From: Clostridiales bacterium UBA1316
GTDB taxonomy: Bacteria; Bacillota; Clostridia; Oscillospirales; Oscillospiraceae
Assembly (NCBI GenBank): GCA_002307055.1
Contig: DBTM01000002.1
Coordinates: 15,553 to 77,729, forward strand
Direction: 5' to 3'
DNA length: 62,177 bases
The position numbers were made by a program, and so were the translations under genes. The notes beneath the pieces were generated by a model, which saw only the letters and a list, made by a program, of their open reading frames with translations, was not told the origin of the DNA and did not search any database. This document shows, piece by piece, positions 16,678 through 25,001 of this stretch. Each line of letters begins with the position of its first letter. The stretch's first letter is position 1.

Positions 16678-18684
16678 TCAGATATAACGGGTCGCTTCGA
16701 AGGCGGTCCAGACCGAGCTGCGGACATCGCCGGCTTCGGCGCAGTCTCCGATGATGATAAAGCCCGATTCGGGGCAGCAGTGGCAGAATTTCAGGGCTTC
16801 CGTCCGGCGGGGCCTCAGCCCGATGGCCATGAGCACCGTGTCGGCGTTAAATTCCCGCTTTTCATTGGTATCGGCATTCTCGGCGATGACGCTGCTGTCT
16901 TTGATCTCCAGGAGCTTCCAGCCCAGAAAGCGCTTGACACCGTATTGCTCGGACAAAGCAAGCAGGTCGGACGCCGCACCCGTTCTCATGAGGTCGACCT
17001 CCTTGGCCATCTCGAGGACGGTCACCTTCTTGCCTTTGTTTTGCATGGCAAGGTTGATGGAGGCCTCGGTGCCGACACTGGAGCCTCCGATGATCACCAC
17101 GTTTTCGCCGCAGTGGGCAGCGCCGTTTTCCGCATCGGGCGCCCAGTGGACGTGCGGCTTGTCCGCGCCGGGGAGCTTGGGCATAATGGGATCGGCACCC
17201 AGGGCGGCGATGACGGCATCATAATTTTCCGCGTCCAGCAGTTCGGGCGTCGCCTCGGTATTCAAGAGCACACGGGCGCCGCAATGCTCAGAAAAGGCTT
17301 CCATATAACCCAGATAATCCGACAGGTCCTGCTTGAAGGGCGCGGCAACGGCGTCACGCACGTGGCCGCCGATATGGCTGCTTTTTTCATAGAGTGTTAC
17401 TGCGTGGCCGCGCTGTAAAAGCCATTTCATGGCTTCCACACCGGCGGGGCCGCCGCCGATGACAGCGACTTTCTTCGGGACTGCCGCCAGCGGCAGCCTG
17501 CCCTCCGGGTATTCCTTAAAGCGGCCCCAGATGGCGTTCACGGAACACAGCTTGCTGGTATGGGGGCTCGCCATGCGGAAGCAGGCGCAGCGCAGGCAGG
17601 GCATATGCTCCCATTCGCGGCCCTCGGCGTACTTGCGCGGCATATCATAATCGGCGTGGAGCGCGCGGTTCATGGCGACGATGTCCGCCTTGCCGGAGGC
17701 GATGATGTCCTCGGCCATGGCGACATCCTTGATGGAGCCGACGGTCGCCACAATCAGGCCGGGGTACGCCTTTTTCACCTCGGCGGCAAAATGGACGTTG
17801 TACATCCGGTCCATTGTGTAGTTCTGGAGCATGAAGCGCATATAGTACGGCTCGCCCCAGAGATCGTGAATGCCGGAGGAAACGTGGAGGATATCCACCT
17901 TTTCTTTGATGTAATTGATAAATTCCAGTGTCTCGGGGAAGTGCATCTGGTCGGGATGCTCCTCATCGGCGCTGATGCGGTATTCAATGACAAAATTCTC
18001 ACCTACCACGGCGCGGACGGCATCGAGTATCTCGCAGGCAAAACGAGCGCGGTTTTCCATGGAGCCACCGTATTCGTCCGTGCGCTTGTTGAAATAACTG
18101 CTGGCAAACTGGGCGATGAGATTGCCGTGCGCGCCGTGAACCATGCACATCTTCATGCCGGCCTGCTTGCAGTGCAGGGCGGCGGCGGCGTATTTCTCAA
18201 CGGTTTGGCGGATCTTTTCTTTGGTCATTTCAATCGTCGCGACGGGCTCGCGCCCGAGCAGCTTTGCCCGCCGCTGCTCGGCGACAGTGATATAGGAGGA
18301 GGCGCTGTAGGGCGCGTGAAGCACATTTTCGTAGGCGGTGTCCTTGCCGTTGTGGGTGAGCTCGAGCGAGCCATGCGCGCCGTAGGACTCGCACATCTCG
18401 GCGAAATACTTCAGCGGCTGGACGCAGGCGGGGTCGGAAATCTGCAGCTGACCGGGCTCGTCCTTGCTCTCGCTGATATCAATGGTGCAGTTGCCGACAC
18501 TGCAGACGGCCACCCCGCCGCGCGCGTACTGGCGGAAATAGCTCACAAACGCGTCCGTGACGAACCCATTCTCGTCGGCGGAAAAAAAACAGCCCGGAGG
18601 CGCCTGCTCCAGATGATTTTTGAACAGCACCCCTCGGATGATAAACGGACTGAATACATGCGGATACTGATTTTTAGAAGACAT
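16678..18684 (-). CDS. OYE-family NADH:flavin oxidoreductase (2,4-dienoyl-CoA-reductase type)
   Basis: An N-terminal FMN TIM barrel (about residues 10-365) shows GCFFSADENGFVTD, LELTHNGKD and GAHGNLIAQFASSYFNKRTDEYGGS. A cysteine cluster (HMPCLRCACFRMA...KLCSVNA) should hold a 4Fe-4S centre. The C-terminal FAD/NAD(P) module carries VAVIGGGPAGVEAM and VVIIGGSSVGTEA. This three-part layout is that of 2,4-dienoyl-CoA reductase, BaiCD/BaiH and enoate reductases, which reduce alpha,beta-unsaturated carbonyl compounds. The cysteine spacing is C-x2-C-x-C-x11-C, shorter than usual between the second and third Cys. The start is the third in-frame candidate, the ATG at 18684, which has AAAAGGA at proper distance. 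It is first gene of a two-gene flavoenzyme operon. Confidence 0.85.
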   Translation of the reverse strand: MSSKNQYPHVFSPFIIRGVLFKNHLEQAPPGCFFSADENGFVTDAFVSYFRQYARGGVAVCSVGNCTIDISESKDEPGQLQISDPACVQPLKYFAEMCESYGAHGSLELTHNGKDTAYENVLHAPYSASSYITVAEQRRAKLLGREPVATIEMTKEKIRQTVEKYAAAALHCKQAGMKMCMVHGAHGNLIAQFASSYFNKRTDEYGGSMENRARFACEILDAVRAVVGENFVIEYRISADEEHPDQMHFPETLEFINYIKEKVDILHVSSGIHDLWGEPYYMRFMLQNYTMDRMYNVHFAAEVKKAYPGLIVATVGSIKDVAMAEDIIASGKADIVAMNRALHADYDMPRKYAEGREWEHMPCLRCACFRMASPHTSKLCSVNAIWGRFKEYPEGRLPLAAVPKKVAVIGGGPAGVEAMKWLLQRGHAVTLYEKSSHIGGHVRDAVAAPFKQDLSDYLGYMEAFSEHCGARVLLNTEATPELLDAENYDAVIAALGADPIMPKLPGADKPHVHWAPDAENGAAHCGENVVIIGGSSVGTEASINLAMQNKGKKVTVLEMAKEVDLMRTGAASDLLALSEQYGVKRFLGWKLLEIKDSSVIAENADTNEKREFNADTVLMAIGLRPRRTEALKFCHCCPESGFIIIGDCAEAGDVRSSVWTAFEATRYI

Positions 18685-18718
18685 CTGATTCATCCTTTTC
18701 ACTTTTCATATAAGTAAA

Positions 18719-18747
18719 ATTAAACACCTAATCAATTTTGATGTCAA
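18719..18747 (-). promoter_or_regulatory. Promoter of the flavoenzyme operon
   Basis: On the minus strand TTGACA (18742-18747), 17 bases and TTTAAT (18719-18724), about 35 bases before the OYE start. Confidence 0.6.
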
Positions 18748-18760
18748 TTCTTGTTTTATG

Positions 18761-18789
18761 TTTACAATACTACCAATATATAATATAAT
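18761..18789 (+). promoter_or_regulatory. Promoter of the leader peptide / ABC-class ATPase transcript
   Basis: TTTACA (18761-18766), 17 bases and TATAAT (18784-18789). Transcription should begin near 18796, giving a roughly 45-base 5' end before the leader peptide. Confidence 0.65.
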
Positions 18790-18841
18790 AAGCCTGCGCA
18801 TAACTAAGAGGCAAATACTAGAATAAAAGGAGGCGATTGAT

Positions 18842-18901
18842 ATGACAAAAATTTGTGTTTTATCGGATATCATATTACTCGCCGATACGTCGAGTCGCTA
18901 A
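18842..18901 (+). CDS. 19-residue leader peptide
   Basis: MTKICVLSDIILLADTSSR is preceded by AGGAGG at ideal distance and ends at TAA 18899-18901. It lies between a strong promoter and an intrinsic terminator, upstream of the ABC-class ATPase gene. Its codons include TTATCGGAT (18860-18868), which is complementary to the 5' arm and loop of the downstream terminator. The peptide most likely has no function beyond being translated, with ribosome position deciding which RNA hairpin forms. No homologue is recognised. Confidence 0.6.
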   Translation: MTKICVLSDIILLADTSSR

Positions 18902-18989
18902 AAGGCAAGCAATATGGAATTTGAAGCGGCAAAACCGCTTCAGTTTGCTGCATATTTAATGCACATCCGATAAGGGTGTGCGTTTTTTT
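18860..18989 (+). promoter_or_regulatory. Transcription attenuator (competing hairpins and terminator)
   Basis: The terminator GCACATCC/GGGTGTGC (18961-18981, loop GATAA) is followed by seven T residues (18983-18989). Its segment ATCCGATAA (18965-18973) is the exact complement of TTATCGGAT (18860-18868) in the leader, giving a 9-bp antiterminator. The same leader segment can instead pair with CCGATA (18882-18887) inside the leader. A further perfect 8-bp hairpin, TGAAGCGG/CCGCTTCA, lies at 18922-18942. These mutually exclusive pairings are what ribosome-controlled attenuation needs. The 373-bp gap 18685-19057 is thus filled by two promoters, the leader and this switch. Confidence 0.65.
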
Positions 18990-19057
18990 GTCTGCCGACC
19001 ATGACAATCCAGATTCCGATTGAACAATTATTTGACGAAAATGAAGGAGAGACGCCC

Positions 19058-20986
19058 TTGAAGAGATTAAAATATTTTTTGATGAATATGGACCCGAAAA
19101 CAACGACTTATACAGAGATGTACGAGGGCCCGATGTCGCTGATCATGCCGAACAACGAGCCGCCGTACGGTGACAACGACAGCACCTACTACCGCGATAC
19201 CGTCAGTTTTGCATTTGACCGCACACATAAGCTCGCGCTCGACAAGCCGACAGTGACAATACGAATTCCTGTTGAGGAACTCGGTATTGATGGCACTGCA
19301 CAGTATATAAAAGCGGCTGCCGATTATTGCCTGCGCGCGTTCAAGCCGTACATTGACGAATTGAACGACTTGAATTATAACCGCGCGCGTCCCGATAAGG
19401 AGAACGGGAAGTATTATTTCTATGCGCCCGGGGGCGAGGTGCTCACGCGCAATGCGGCGTATTTCAAGCTTTGTCCGCAGAAGGATTACGAAAACGGCAG
19501 CGGGGCCACCGTGTATTTACTGCCGCAGGATGAAGCGCCCGCCCCGAAAATGTGCCTTTGCGTCATGCTGCAGGTGCAGCTGCTGTATAAGAAAATACGA
19601 AAGGCGGTACAAATGCTCTGCCGGGAGCTGCCGAACGCGGCTGACGCTTTCATCCGTGATTTTGATACACAAAAATTAAGCGCCGCGCTGCTGCTCGCCG
19701 AAAAGCAGGCCGCAATACGGGCATGGCTCCAAACGAGCGGCTATTGCGCGTTTATCGCAAACGGCAGTATTTTGCCGCGCTCAAACGGCACGCAGCTGCC
19801 GATGAAAAACGCCGTGCCGTTCCAGTCAGCGCCGGACGACGAAATTGAGGTATGCGGCATCCGCGGCATGGGCATCAGGCACGGCGTGACCGTAATCACA
19901 GGCGGCGGCTACTCCGGGAAGTCAACGCTGCTCGACGCCATTTCGGCGGGCATTTATGACCACGCCAAAGGCGATGGCCGGGAGCTTGTGCTCACCGATG
20001 ATTCCGCCGTGAAAATCTCCGCCGAGGATGGGCGAAGCGTGAAAAATGCCAACATCTCGCCCTTTATAAAGTGGATACCGGGCGGCGACCCGGCCGATTT
20101 TTCAACAGAACACGCCAGTGGCTCAACCTCACAGGCGGCCAACATTATGGAAGCGGTGAACGGCGGTTCAACACTGCTCTTAATCGACGAGGACAAAAGC
20201 GCGACCAACTTTATGATACGCGACAAAATGATGAAGGCACTCATTGCGCGTGAGCCGATCACACCGTTTACCGACCGCGTGAATGAGCTGTACCGCGACA
20301 GCGGCGTTTCAACAATTCTTGTTATCGGCGGCAGCGGCGAATATCTGTCGGTTGCCGATAAAGTCTATATGATGACTGACTTTGTCATCAGCGACGCGAC
20401 AGAAGCGGCTAAAACAATTTGCGGGCGAAACGGCATTATAAATGATTTTCCAATCTCTGTACCGTGGCATTATAGGCGCACATTGCTGTCAGAGCACTTT
20501 TCTGCTTATCCCGAAGGCTGCGGAACGGAAAAGCTCGAAGTATCCGACATGGGCTTTATTCTCATCGGAGACGAACGCATCGACATCCGAATGCTGCACA
20601 ATATCGTGACAGCCGCCCAGCTCAATGCCATCGGGTTTATCCTGCGGCACCTTGAGCGCAACGCCACGCAGCGGAAATTTGACATTGAAGCGCGCGTCAA
20701 CGAAGTCCTTGCCGAGCTTGAAGTAAGCGGGCTCGACAGTGTATTTTCAAGCTTCTTCACCACCTGCGAGCGATTTTTGGATATGCCGCGAAAAACTGAG
20801 GTACTCGCGGTGATTGACAGGATGCGGAAAATCAAATTTTCGCAGGCAGAAAGAGTACCGGCACCTGCCGGCTACAACCTGCCGGCTACAACCTGCCGGC
20901 TACAACCTGCCGGCTACAACCTGCCGGCTACAACCTGCCGGCTACAACCTGCCGGCTACAACGGGAAACGAATCTCTCCGTACTGA
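19058..20986 (+). CDS. ABC-class predicted ATPase (PF09818-like)
   Basis: The protein resembles the soluble ABC_ATPase family of unknown function. It has a Walker A GGGYSGKST, a signature-like SGSTSQAANIMEAV, a Walker B LLLIDEDKSATNFMIRDKMM, and a later ILVIGGSGEYLSVAD segment. There are no membrane segments. The TTG at 19058 has AAGGAG upstream; an in-frame ATG at 19001 lacks any ribosome site, so 19058 is preferred (643 residues). The last residues (PAGYNLPATTCRLQ twice and a partial copy) are encoded by seven 14-bp tandem repeats, an unusual tail. Expression is predicted to depend on the upstream attenuator. The 3' end overlaps that of a convergent XRE gene by 31 bases. The molecular function is not known. 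Confidence 0.75.
   Translation: MKRLKYFLMNMDPKTTTYTEMYEGPMSLIMPNNEPPYGDNDSTYYRDTVSFAFDRTHKLALDKPTVTIRIPVEELGIDGTAQYIKAAADYCLRAFKPYIDELNDLNYNRARPDKENGKYYFYAPGGEVLTRNAAYFKLCPQKDYENGSGATVYLLPQDEAPAPKMCLCVMLQVQLLYKKIRKAVQMLCRELPNAADAFIRDFDTQKLSAALLLAEKQAAIRAWLQTSGYCAFIANGSILPRSNGTQLPMKNAVPFQSAPDDEIEVCGIRGMGIRHGVTVITGGGYSGKSTLLDAISAGIYDHAKGDGRELVLTDDSAVKISAEDGRSVKNANISPFIKWIPGGDPADFSTEHASGSTSQAANIMEAVNGGSTLLLIDEDKSATNFMIRDKMMKALIAREPITPFTDRVNELYRDSGVSTILVIGGSGEYLSVADKVYMMTDFVISDATEAAKTICGRNGIINDFPISVPWHYRRTLLSEHFSAYPEGCGTEKLEVSDMGFILIGDERIDIRMLHNIVTAAQLNAIGFILRHLERNATQRKFDIEARVNEVLAELEVSGLDSVFSSFFTTCERFLDMPRKTEVLAVIDRMRKIKFSQAERVPAPAGYNLPATTCRLQPAGYNLPATTCRLQPAGYNGKRISPY
20864..20961 (+). repeat. 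Seven perfect tandem copies of a 14-bp unit
   Basis: The unit CCTGCCGGCTACAA is repeated seven times without a mismatch. Fourteen is not a multiple of three, so the encoded peptide repeats every three units (14 residues), and gain or loss of one unit shifts the reading frame at the end of the ATPase gene. The stop codon of the convergent XRE gene lies in the last unit. Confidence 0.95.
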
Positions 20987-21729
20987 TTGACGAATAAGCC
21001 GCCGCATTTCAAAAAGGCGGCGGCGAGCGCGAACATCGCATACAGCGCGCCGCTGCGGATAAATGCGTACACAGGCAGTGTTTCGCCGTCGAGTTCGAGT
21101 GCGGTGCGTTCGAGCAGTTCAAGCCAAAGCAGGTTTGCGATTGCGCGCTGGGCGTCCTCGGGCGATAAGCCGAGCTGCTTTTCAAGGAGCTGCGGCGTGA
21201 ATTGGCCGCCTGTGCGCGCATCAAGGAAATACAGCGTACGGAGCGTGACCTCGTCGCCGAGAGCGGAGAACAGGCGCAGATAATCGTTTATCTCAGCGAA
21301 GGGGCTGGCGCCGTCAACCGCTGCGGGCATAAGAAAAAAGTACCCGGGTTTCAATTCCAAACGCCGCGCGAGAAGCGCATAGCCCTCATCCGCCGGCTGC
21401 GGAAGTCCGGGAATCAGCAGTAAGCACTCGCAGATCCAGTGCAGCATCTGCATTTTATTCCCGTCAAAGCGGTGGAGCTCCAGGGCGAGTTCGCCCGCAA
21501 GCGCCTCGATTGGTTTATGCTTGACGCTCAGCACATCCGTCCCGAACAGCGCATCGACTGACGTGCCGAGGAAGCCGGCAATTTTCGGCAGCAGCTCAAT
21601 GTCGGGACTGCCGCCGTTCTCCCATTTGCTGACCGCCTGCCCGGACACGCCCACGGCGGCGGCAAGCTCGTCCTGTGTCGCGCCCTTCGCGCGGCGTTTT
21701 TCCGCGATGATTGCACCGATTTCGTTCAC
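20956..21729 (-). CDS. XRE-family transcriptional regulator
   Basis: The N-terminal HTH reads IGAIIAEKRRAKGATQDELA and VSGQAVSKWENGGSPDIELL, ending SVDALFG. The remaining 190 residues include a region resembling a winged-helix or DnaD-like module (GDEVTLRTLYFLDAR...FTPQLLEKQLGLSPEDAQRA), so the protein may contact DNA or a partner twice. The GTG start at 21727-21729 has GGGAG at eight bases. Its stop lies in the 14-bp repeat of the convergent ATPase gene. The region shared with the divergent XRE-fusion gene contains a 17-bp palindrome likely to be an operator for one of them. The effector is unknown. Confidence 0.8.
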   Translation of the reverse strand: MNEIGAIIAEKRRAKGATQDELAAAVGVSGQAVSKWENGGSPDIELLPKIAGFLGTSVDALFGTDVLSVKHKPIEALAGELALELHRFDGNKMQMLHWICECLLLIPGLPQPADEGYALLARRLELKPGYFFLMPAAVDGASPFAEINDYLRLFSALGDEVTLRTLYFLDARTGGQFTPQLLEKQLGLSPEDAQRAIANLLWLELLERTALELDGETLPVYAFIRSGALYAMFALAAAFLKCGGLFVNQYGEIRFPL

Positions 21730-21817
21730 TTCTTCCGCTCCCTTTCCGAGGTTTCTAACGATGACTCAAATCTAGCACAAACATCGGTTGAGTACAATAG
21801 ACACGCACATGGGCAAG

Positions 21818-21834
21818 GTCAACCATTGGTTGAC
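21818..21834. promoter_or_regulatory. Palindromic operator candidate between divergent XRE genes
   Basis: GTCAACC and GGTTGAC are perfect arms around a 3-base centre. The position between two divergent XRE-regulator genes and the HTH-dimer-like spacing suggest a binding site for one of them. Confidence 0.45.
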
Positions 21835-21865
21835 AGGCTGATGTGAGATGGTTATATGTCTGGCA

Positions 21866-21890
21866 AAGCAGGAGAACCGTCCCCTTGCTT
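21866..21890. repeat. 25-bp dispersed repeat AAGCAGGAGAACC..., copy 3
   Basis: Identical to the copies at 12076 and 13168. It lies upstream of the promoter of the XRE fusion gene. Reading through it gives a spurious N-terminal extension of that gene. Confidence 0.85.
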
Positions 21891-21929
21891 TCCAACTGGG
21901 GGTTGGAGGGGTGTCAAATCAAGGGTTGT

Positions 21930-21957
21930 TTGCAAAATGGGGCTGTTGTGCTAAAAT
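21930..21957 (+). promoter_or_regulatory. Promoter of the XRE/solute-binding fusion gene
   Basis: TTGCAA (21930-21935), 16 bases and TAAAAT (21952-21957), 35 bases before the ATG. Its position excludes the longer upstream start for this gene. Confidence 0.5.
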
Positions 21958-21992
21958 ACAAGAATAACCCAGAAATGGCAGGAGGCGCGGCG

Positions 21993-24926
21993 ATGATGCC
22001 TGATATCGGACTGACGATTAAGCGGCTGCGGAAAGAGGCGAAGCTCTCGCAGGAAAAGCTGGCGGAGCGACTCGGGGTGACAAATCAGGCGGTTTCCAAG
22101 TGGGAAAGCGGACAGGCACTGCCGGACATTACGCTGATTCTGCCGCTGGCGAACCTGTTCGGCGTGACGACGGACAGCCTGCTCGGCAACACGAGCGCGG
22201 ACGATTCGGGAGAGATCTGGACGATTCACAGCGACGGGTACGTGGAAACGGCGCTCGAAAGGCGCTTGGAGATTTTTCGGAGCAGCCTAAAACGCATGCC
22301 GCAGAACGGGCAGCTGCTCGCCGACGCTATTAATACGGGCTTTCAGCTTGCCAAGTCGTGCCTGGACGGCAATGACCCGCGGGCCGGGACGTATTTTAAC
22401 GAAACCGTCAGTCTGTGCGAGCAGCAGCTCGAGTACAGCCATGACCCGAACGAGATTAATTACGCCAGGTTTATACTCGCTGTGCTATACGCTTCATTCG
22501 GCGATAGCAGCCAGGCCGACGCGCTGGCAGCCCAGTTCCCCGCTTACGATGCTGTTGTCGCGTCCGGCGCGGTCAAGGCCGCCGTCAGGCAGGCGAGCGG
22601 CGACACGGCGGAGGAGATCGAGGCCCGCGTGGATAATCTGCTGCAAATTTTACTGTCTATAACCAACGAGGTTTACGCATTGAATAACGCATGTAAAAAG
22701 CTGCTGACAAGCAGCGGAAATATCGACAATACAGATCGGAACCGATTGGAGGATGATCACATGAACACAAACCCGCCGCTCGTCTGGACAACAGAGTTCA
22801 CGAAGCTCGACTGCAGGAATCGTAATAATCTCGCGTTAAGAGGCAGCGTACTGTACTATATAAGCCGGACAACCGAAAAGCAGAAATTGTGCCGTTACGA
22901 CCTTTCCAGCGGCACGAGCGCGGAGTTCTATGCGCAGGACGGCAATGCGATGCTGTCGCTCTGCGTTGCGCCGGATGGTACATTGATTGTATTCAACACA
23001 CTGTGGCATACGGAAACGCAAACGAATACATATACGCTGTCACGGCTCAATCTGACGGACGCGCCGGACGCGACCATTATCAGCACAGTGATGATACCTG
23101 ACACGGAAGGCGGTTTACTGAGCATCGGAATGCAGGGTATTGTGGCAGACGCCGACGGCAACGTCTACCGTCATTACATCGAGAAAATTGTGGTTTACAA
23201 CATAAATGGAACGAAAGTGCGCTCTTTCGACCGTCCGAGAAATGGCGCGCACTATATGGTGCAGCTCTCCGACGGTCGCGTCGCGGTTTTGCAAATGGTT
23301 TATCAGGCGCCGAAAGTACCGCCCATATATTATACGATTACCCCGATTGACCTTAAAGCCGGGGCGTGGGGCGAGCCCATTGCGCTTCCGTCCTGTAAGG
23401 GCCAGCCCTTCGGCGGGCGCGGCAAATATCTGTTTTTCTACATCGACAGCACCGACCGCCTGATTGGCTACAATATCGAAACGCGCGCGCATGAACCGCT
23501 TTTCTCCTGCATTGAACTGAACATCAATACAAATCAGGTTGAAGCGTTCAGCGCAACGGAGGACGGCGTATATCGAATCGGCAGTGTTATTGCTTCTTCC
23601 AGCGGCTCCTATATAGAGCTTGCGACAGTGACGCAGAAGCCTGAAGTCGCACCGGTGCGGCACGTCATCGAATACGCCGCTCTCAGCCTGGACTACCTCG
23701 TGCGGCAGCAGATCGCAGCGTTCAACAGGACGAACCCCGATTACAAAATACATGTCACCGAATATGGAACCGACAGCGAAGCCCGGCAGAATTTTATGAA
23801 AGCCCTGCTGTCGGGTAAAGGCCAGGATATTGTTGATTTATCGAACATGCCGGTAAAGCAGCTTGAGTATAAGGGGTTATTCGAAAACTTATATACATAC
23901 ATTGACAGCGACCCCGAGCTCAGCCGTGACAGCTTTATGTCCGCGCCGCTGAAGGCCATGGAGACAGACGGCGGCCTGTACACTGTATCGCCGGAATTTT
24001 CCGTCAGCACGCTTGCCTGCCTGCCTCAAGTGCTCGGCGGCGGGGCAAATATGACGCTCGACGACCTGAGGGCGTTGCTGGACGCACACCCGCACACAGC
24101 AGCAGTTTCCCAGTGGTGGAATGTCTTTGCGCTGGAAATGCTGCTCACACATTGTATCGACGATTTTATTGACTGGAAAACCGGTAAATGCGGCTTTGAA
24201 AGCGATGACTTTATAACGCTTCTGGAAATTTGCAATCGCTTTCCCGAACGTCCGGAGGGCCCTCTGATGATGGGAATACCCAGCGGCGACACACTGCTGG
24301 AGGACCTCGATATACACTTCGCATTCGAAATGCAGTACTATAAAAAAGCCATGGGCGGCGTGCCTGTATTCGTGCATTATCCGTCACGCTCAGGTAACGG
24401 TAACAGGCTGACATCAAGCCGCGTATTTGCGATGACGGCATCGAGTGAGCAGAAGGACATTGCATGGCATTTCATCCGCGCGCTGCTCCTCGGCGAGCTT
24501 TTTACATTGGGCTTCCCGCTTCTCAAAAGTAAATTTGATGAGAGAATAAAAAAAGAGCTGACCGAGGATTATAAGACCGAATATAGCGAGGACGGGCAGG
24601 TTAAGCGTGACGAAAACAGTAAGCCTGTCTACATACTTGATGAGAACGGCGAGCGTATAATCACGCCGAAACAAGGCCGCAATCTAACGATACGGCTAAA
24701 TGAACCGCCGCAACCGGTGGATATGTTCTGGATGACCGCCGCTTCGCGGGAGGACTGCGACCAGGTTATGGCGCTCATTAACAGCACATCGCAGGTCCTG
24801 CAGCGGGACCCTTCGCTGCTCGAGATTATCAGGGCCAAAGCCGAGCCGTTTTTCAAGGGTGAAAGAACCGCGAATGAAACGGCGGCGGCGATTCAAAGCA
24901 AGGTGAGCGCCTACATAAACGCGTAA
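21993..24926 (+). CDS. XRE regulator fused to propeller-like and solute-binding-protein domains
   Basis: The 977-residue reading frame has four parts. Residues 1-65 form an XRE HTH (IGLTIKRLRKEAKLSQEKLA, VTNQAVSKWESGQALPDITL). About 65-250 is a helical linker. About 257-550 is rich in repeated beta segments (LRGSVLYYISRT, CVAPDGTLIVFNT, DADGNVYRHYIEKIVVYN), consistent with a propeller. About 555-977 matches an extracellular solute-binding-protein domain of the sugar-binding type (QQIAAFNRTNPDYKIHVTEY, LLSGKGQDIVDLSNMP, KGLFENLYTYIDSDPELSRD). No signal peptide, lipobox or membrane segment exists, so the ligand domain should be cytoplasmic. GGAGG precedes an internal ATG at 22761 (residue 257), so the C-terminal part may also be made alone. 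AGGAGG precedes the ATG at 21993. It may be a ligand-controlled regulator or two fused genes. Confidence 0.75.
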   Translation: MMPDIGLTIKRLRKEAKLSQEKLAERLGVTNQAVSKWESGQALPDITLILPLANLFGVTTDSLLGNTSADDSGEIWTIHSDGYVETALERRLEIFRSSLKRMPQNGQLLADAINTGFQLAKSCLDGNDPRAGTYFNETVSLCEQQLEYSHDPNEINYARFILAVLYASFGDSSQADALAAQFPAYDAVVASGAVKAAVRQASGDTAEEIEARVDNLLQILLSITNEVYALNNACKKLLTSSGNIDNTDRNRLEDDHMNTNPPLVWTTEFTKLDCRNRNNLALRGSVLYYISRTTEKQKLCRYDLSSGTSAEFYAQDGNAMLSLCVAPDGTLIVFNTLWHTETQTNTYTLSRLNLTDAPDATIISTVMIPDTEGGLLSIGMQGIVADADGNVYRHYIEKIVVYNINGTKVRSFDRPRNGAHYMVQLSDGRVAVLQMVYQAPKVPPIYYTITPIDLKAGAWGEPIALPSCKGQPFGGRGKYLFFYIDSTDRLIGYNIETRAHEPLFSCIELNINTNQVEAFSATEDGVYRIGSVIASSSGSYIELATVTQKPEVAPVRHVIEYAALSLDYLVRQQIAAFNRTNPDYKIHVTEYGTDSEARQNFMKALLSGKGQDIVDLSNMPVKQLEYKGLFENLYTYIDSDPELSRDSFMSAPLKAMETDGGLYTVSPEFSVSTLACLPQVLGGGANMTLDDLRALLDAHPHTAAVSQWWNVFALEMLLTHCIDDFIDWKTGKCGFESDDFITLLEICNRFPERPEGPLMMGIPSGDTLLEDLDIHFAFEMQYYKKAMGGVPVFVHYPSRSGNGNRLTSSRVFAMTASSEQKDIAWHFIRALLLGELFTLGFPLLKSKFDERIKKELTEDYKTEYSEDGQVKRDENSKPVYILDENGERIITPKQGRNLTIRLNEPPQPVDMFWMTAASREDCDQVMALINSTSQVLQRDPSLLEIIRAKAEPFFKGERTANETAAAIQSKVSAYINA

Positions 24927-24943
24927 ATATTGACTGCGGTCAG

Positions 24944-24996
24944 AACAGTAAAAGGACGATGCTATGATAATTGCATGCATAGCATCGTCCACTGTT
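24944..24996. terminator. Hairpin between convergent XRE genes
   Basis: GGACGATGCTATG (24954-24966) pairs perfectly with 24978-24990. Outer arms AACAGT/ACTGTT (24944-24949 and 24991-24996) extend it. Its position between two convergent genes suggests bidirectional termination. Confidence 0.65.
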
Positions 24997-25001
24997 ATTT
25001 G

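Noticed and set aside
19001..19057. ATG at 19001 as start of the ABC-class ATPase
   Set aside because: It has no ribosome site and lies only 11 bases after the terminator T-run, while the TTG at 19058 has AAGGAG. It remains possible but less likely.
20864..20961. The 14-bp repeats as a CRISPR array
   Set aside because: The units are directly adjacent with no spacers, too short for CRISPR repeats, and lie in a coding sequence. No cas gene is present.
21843..21992. 50-residue N-terminal extension of the XRE fusion protein
   Set aside because: It reads through the dispersed 25-bp repeat and the gene's promoter, and the real start at 21993 has AGGAGG.
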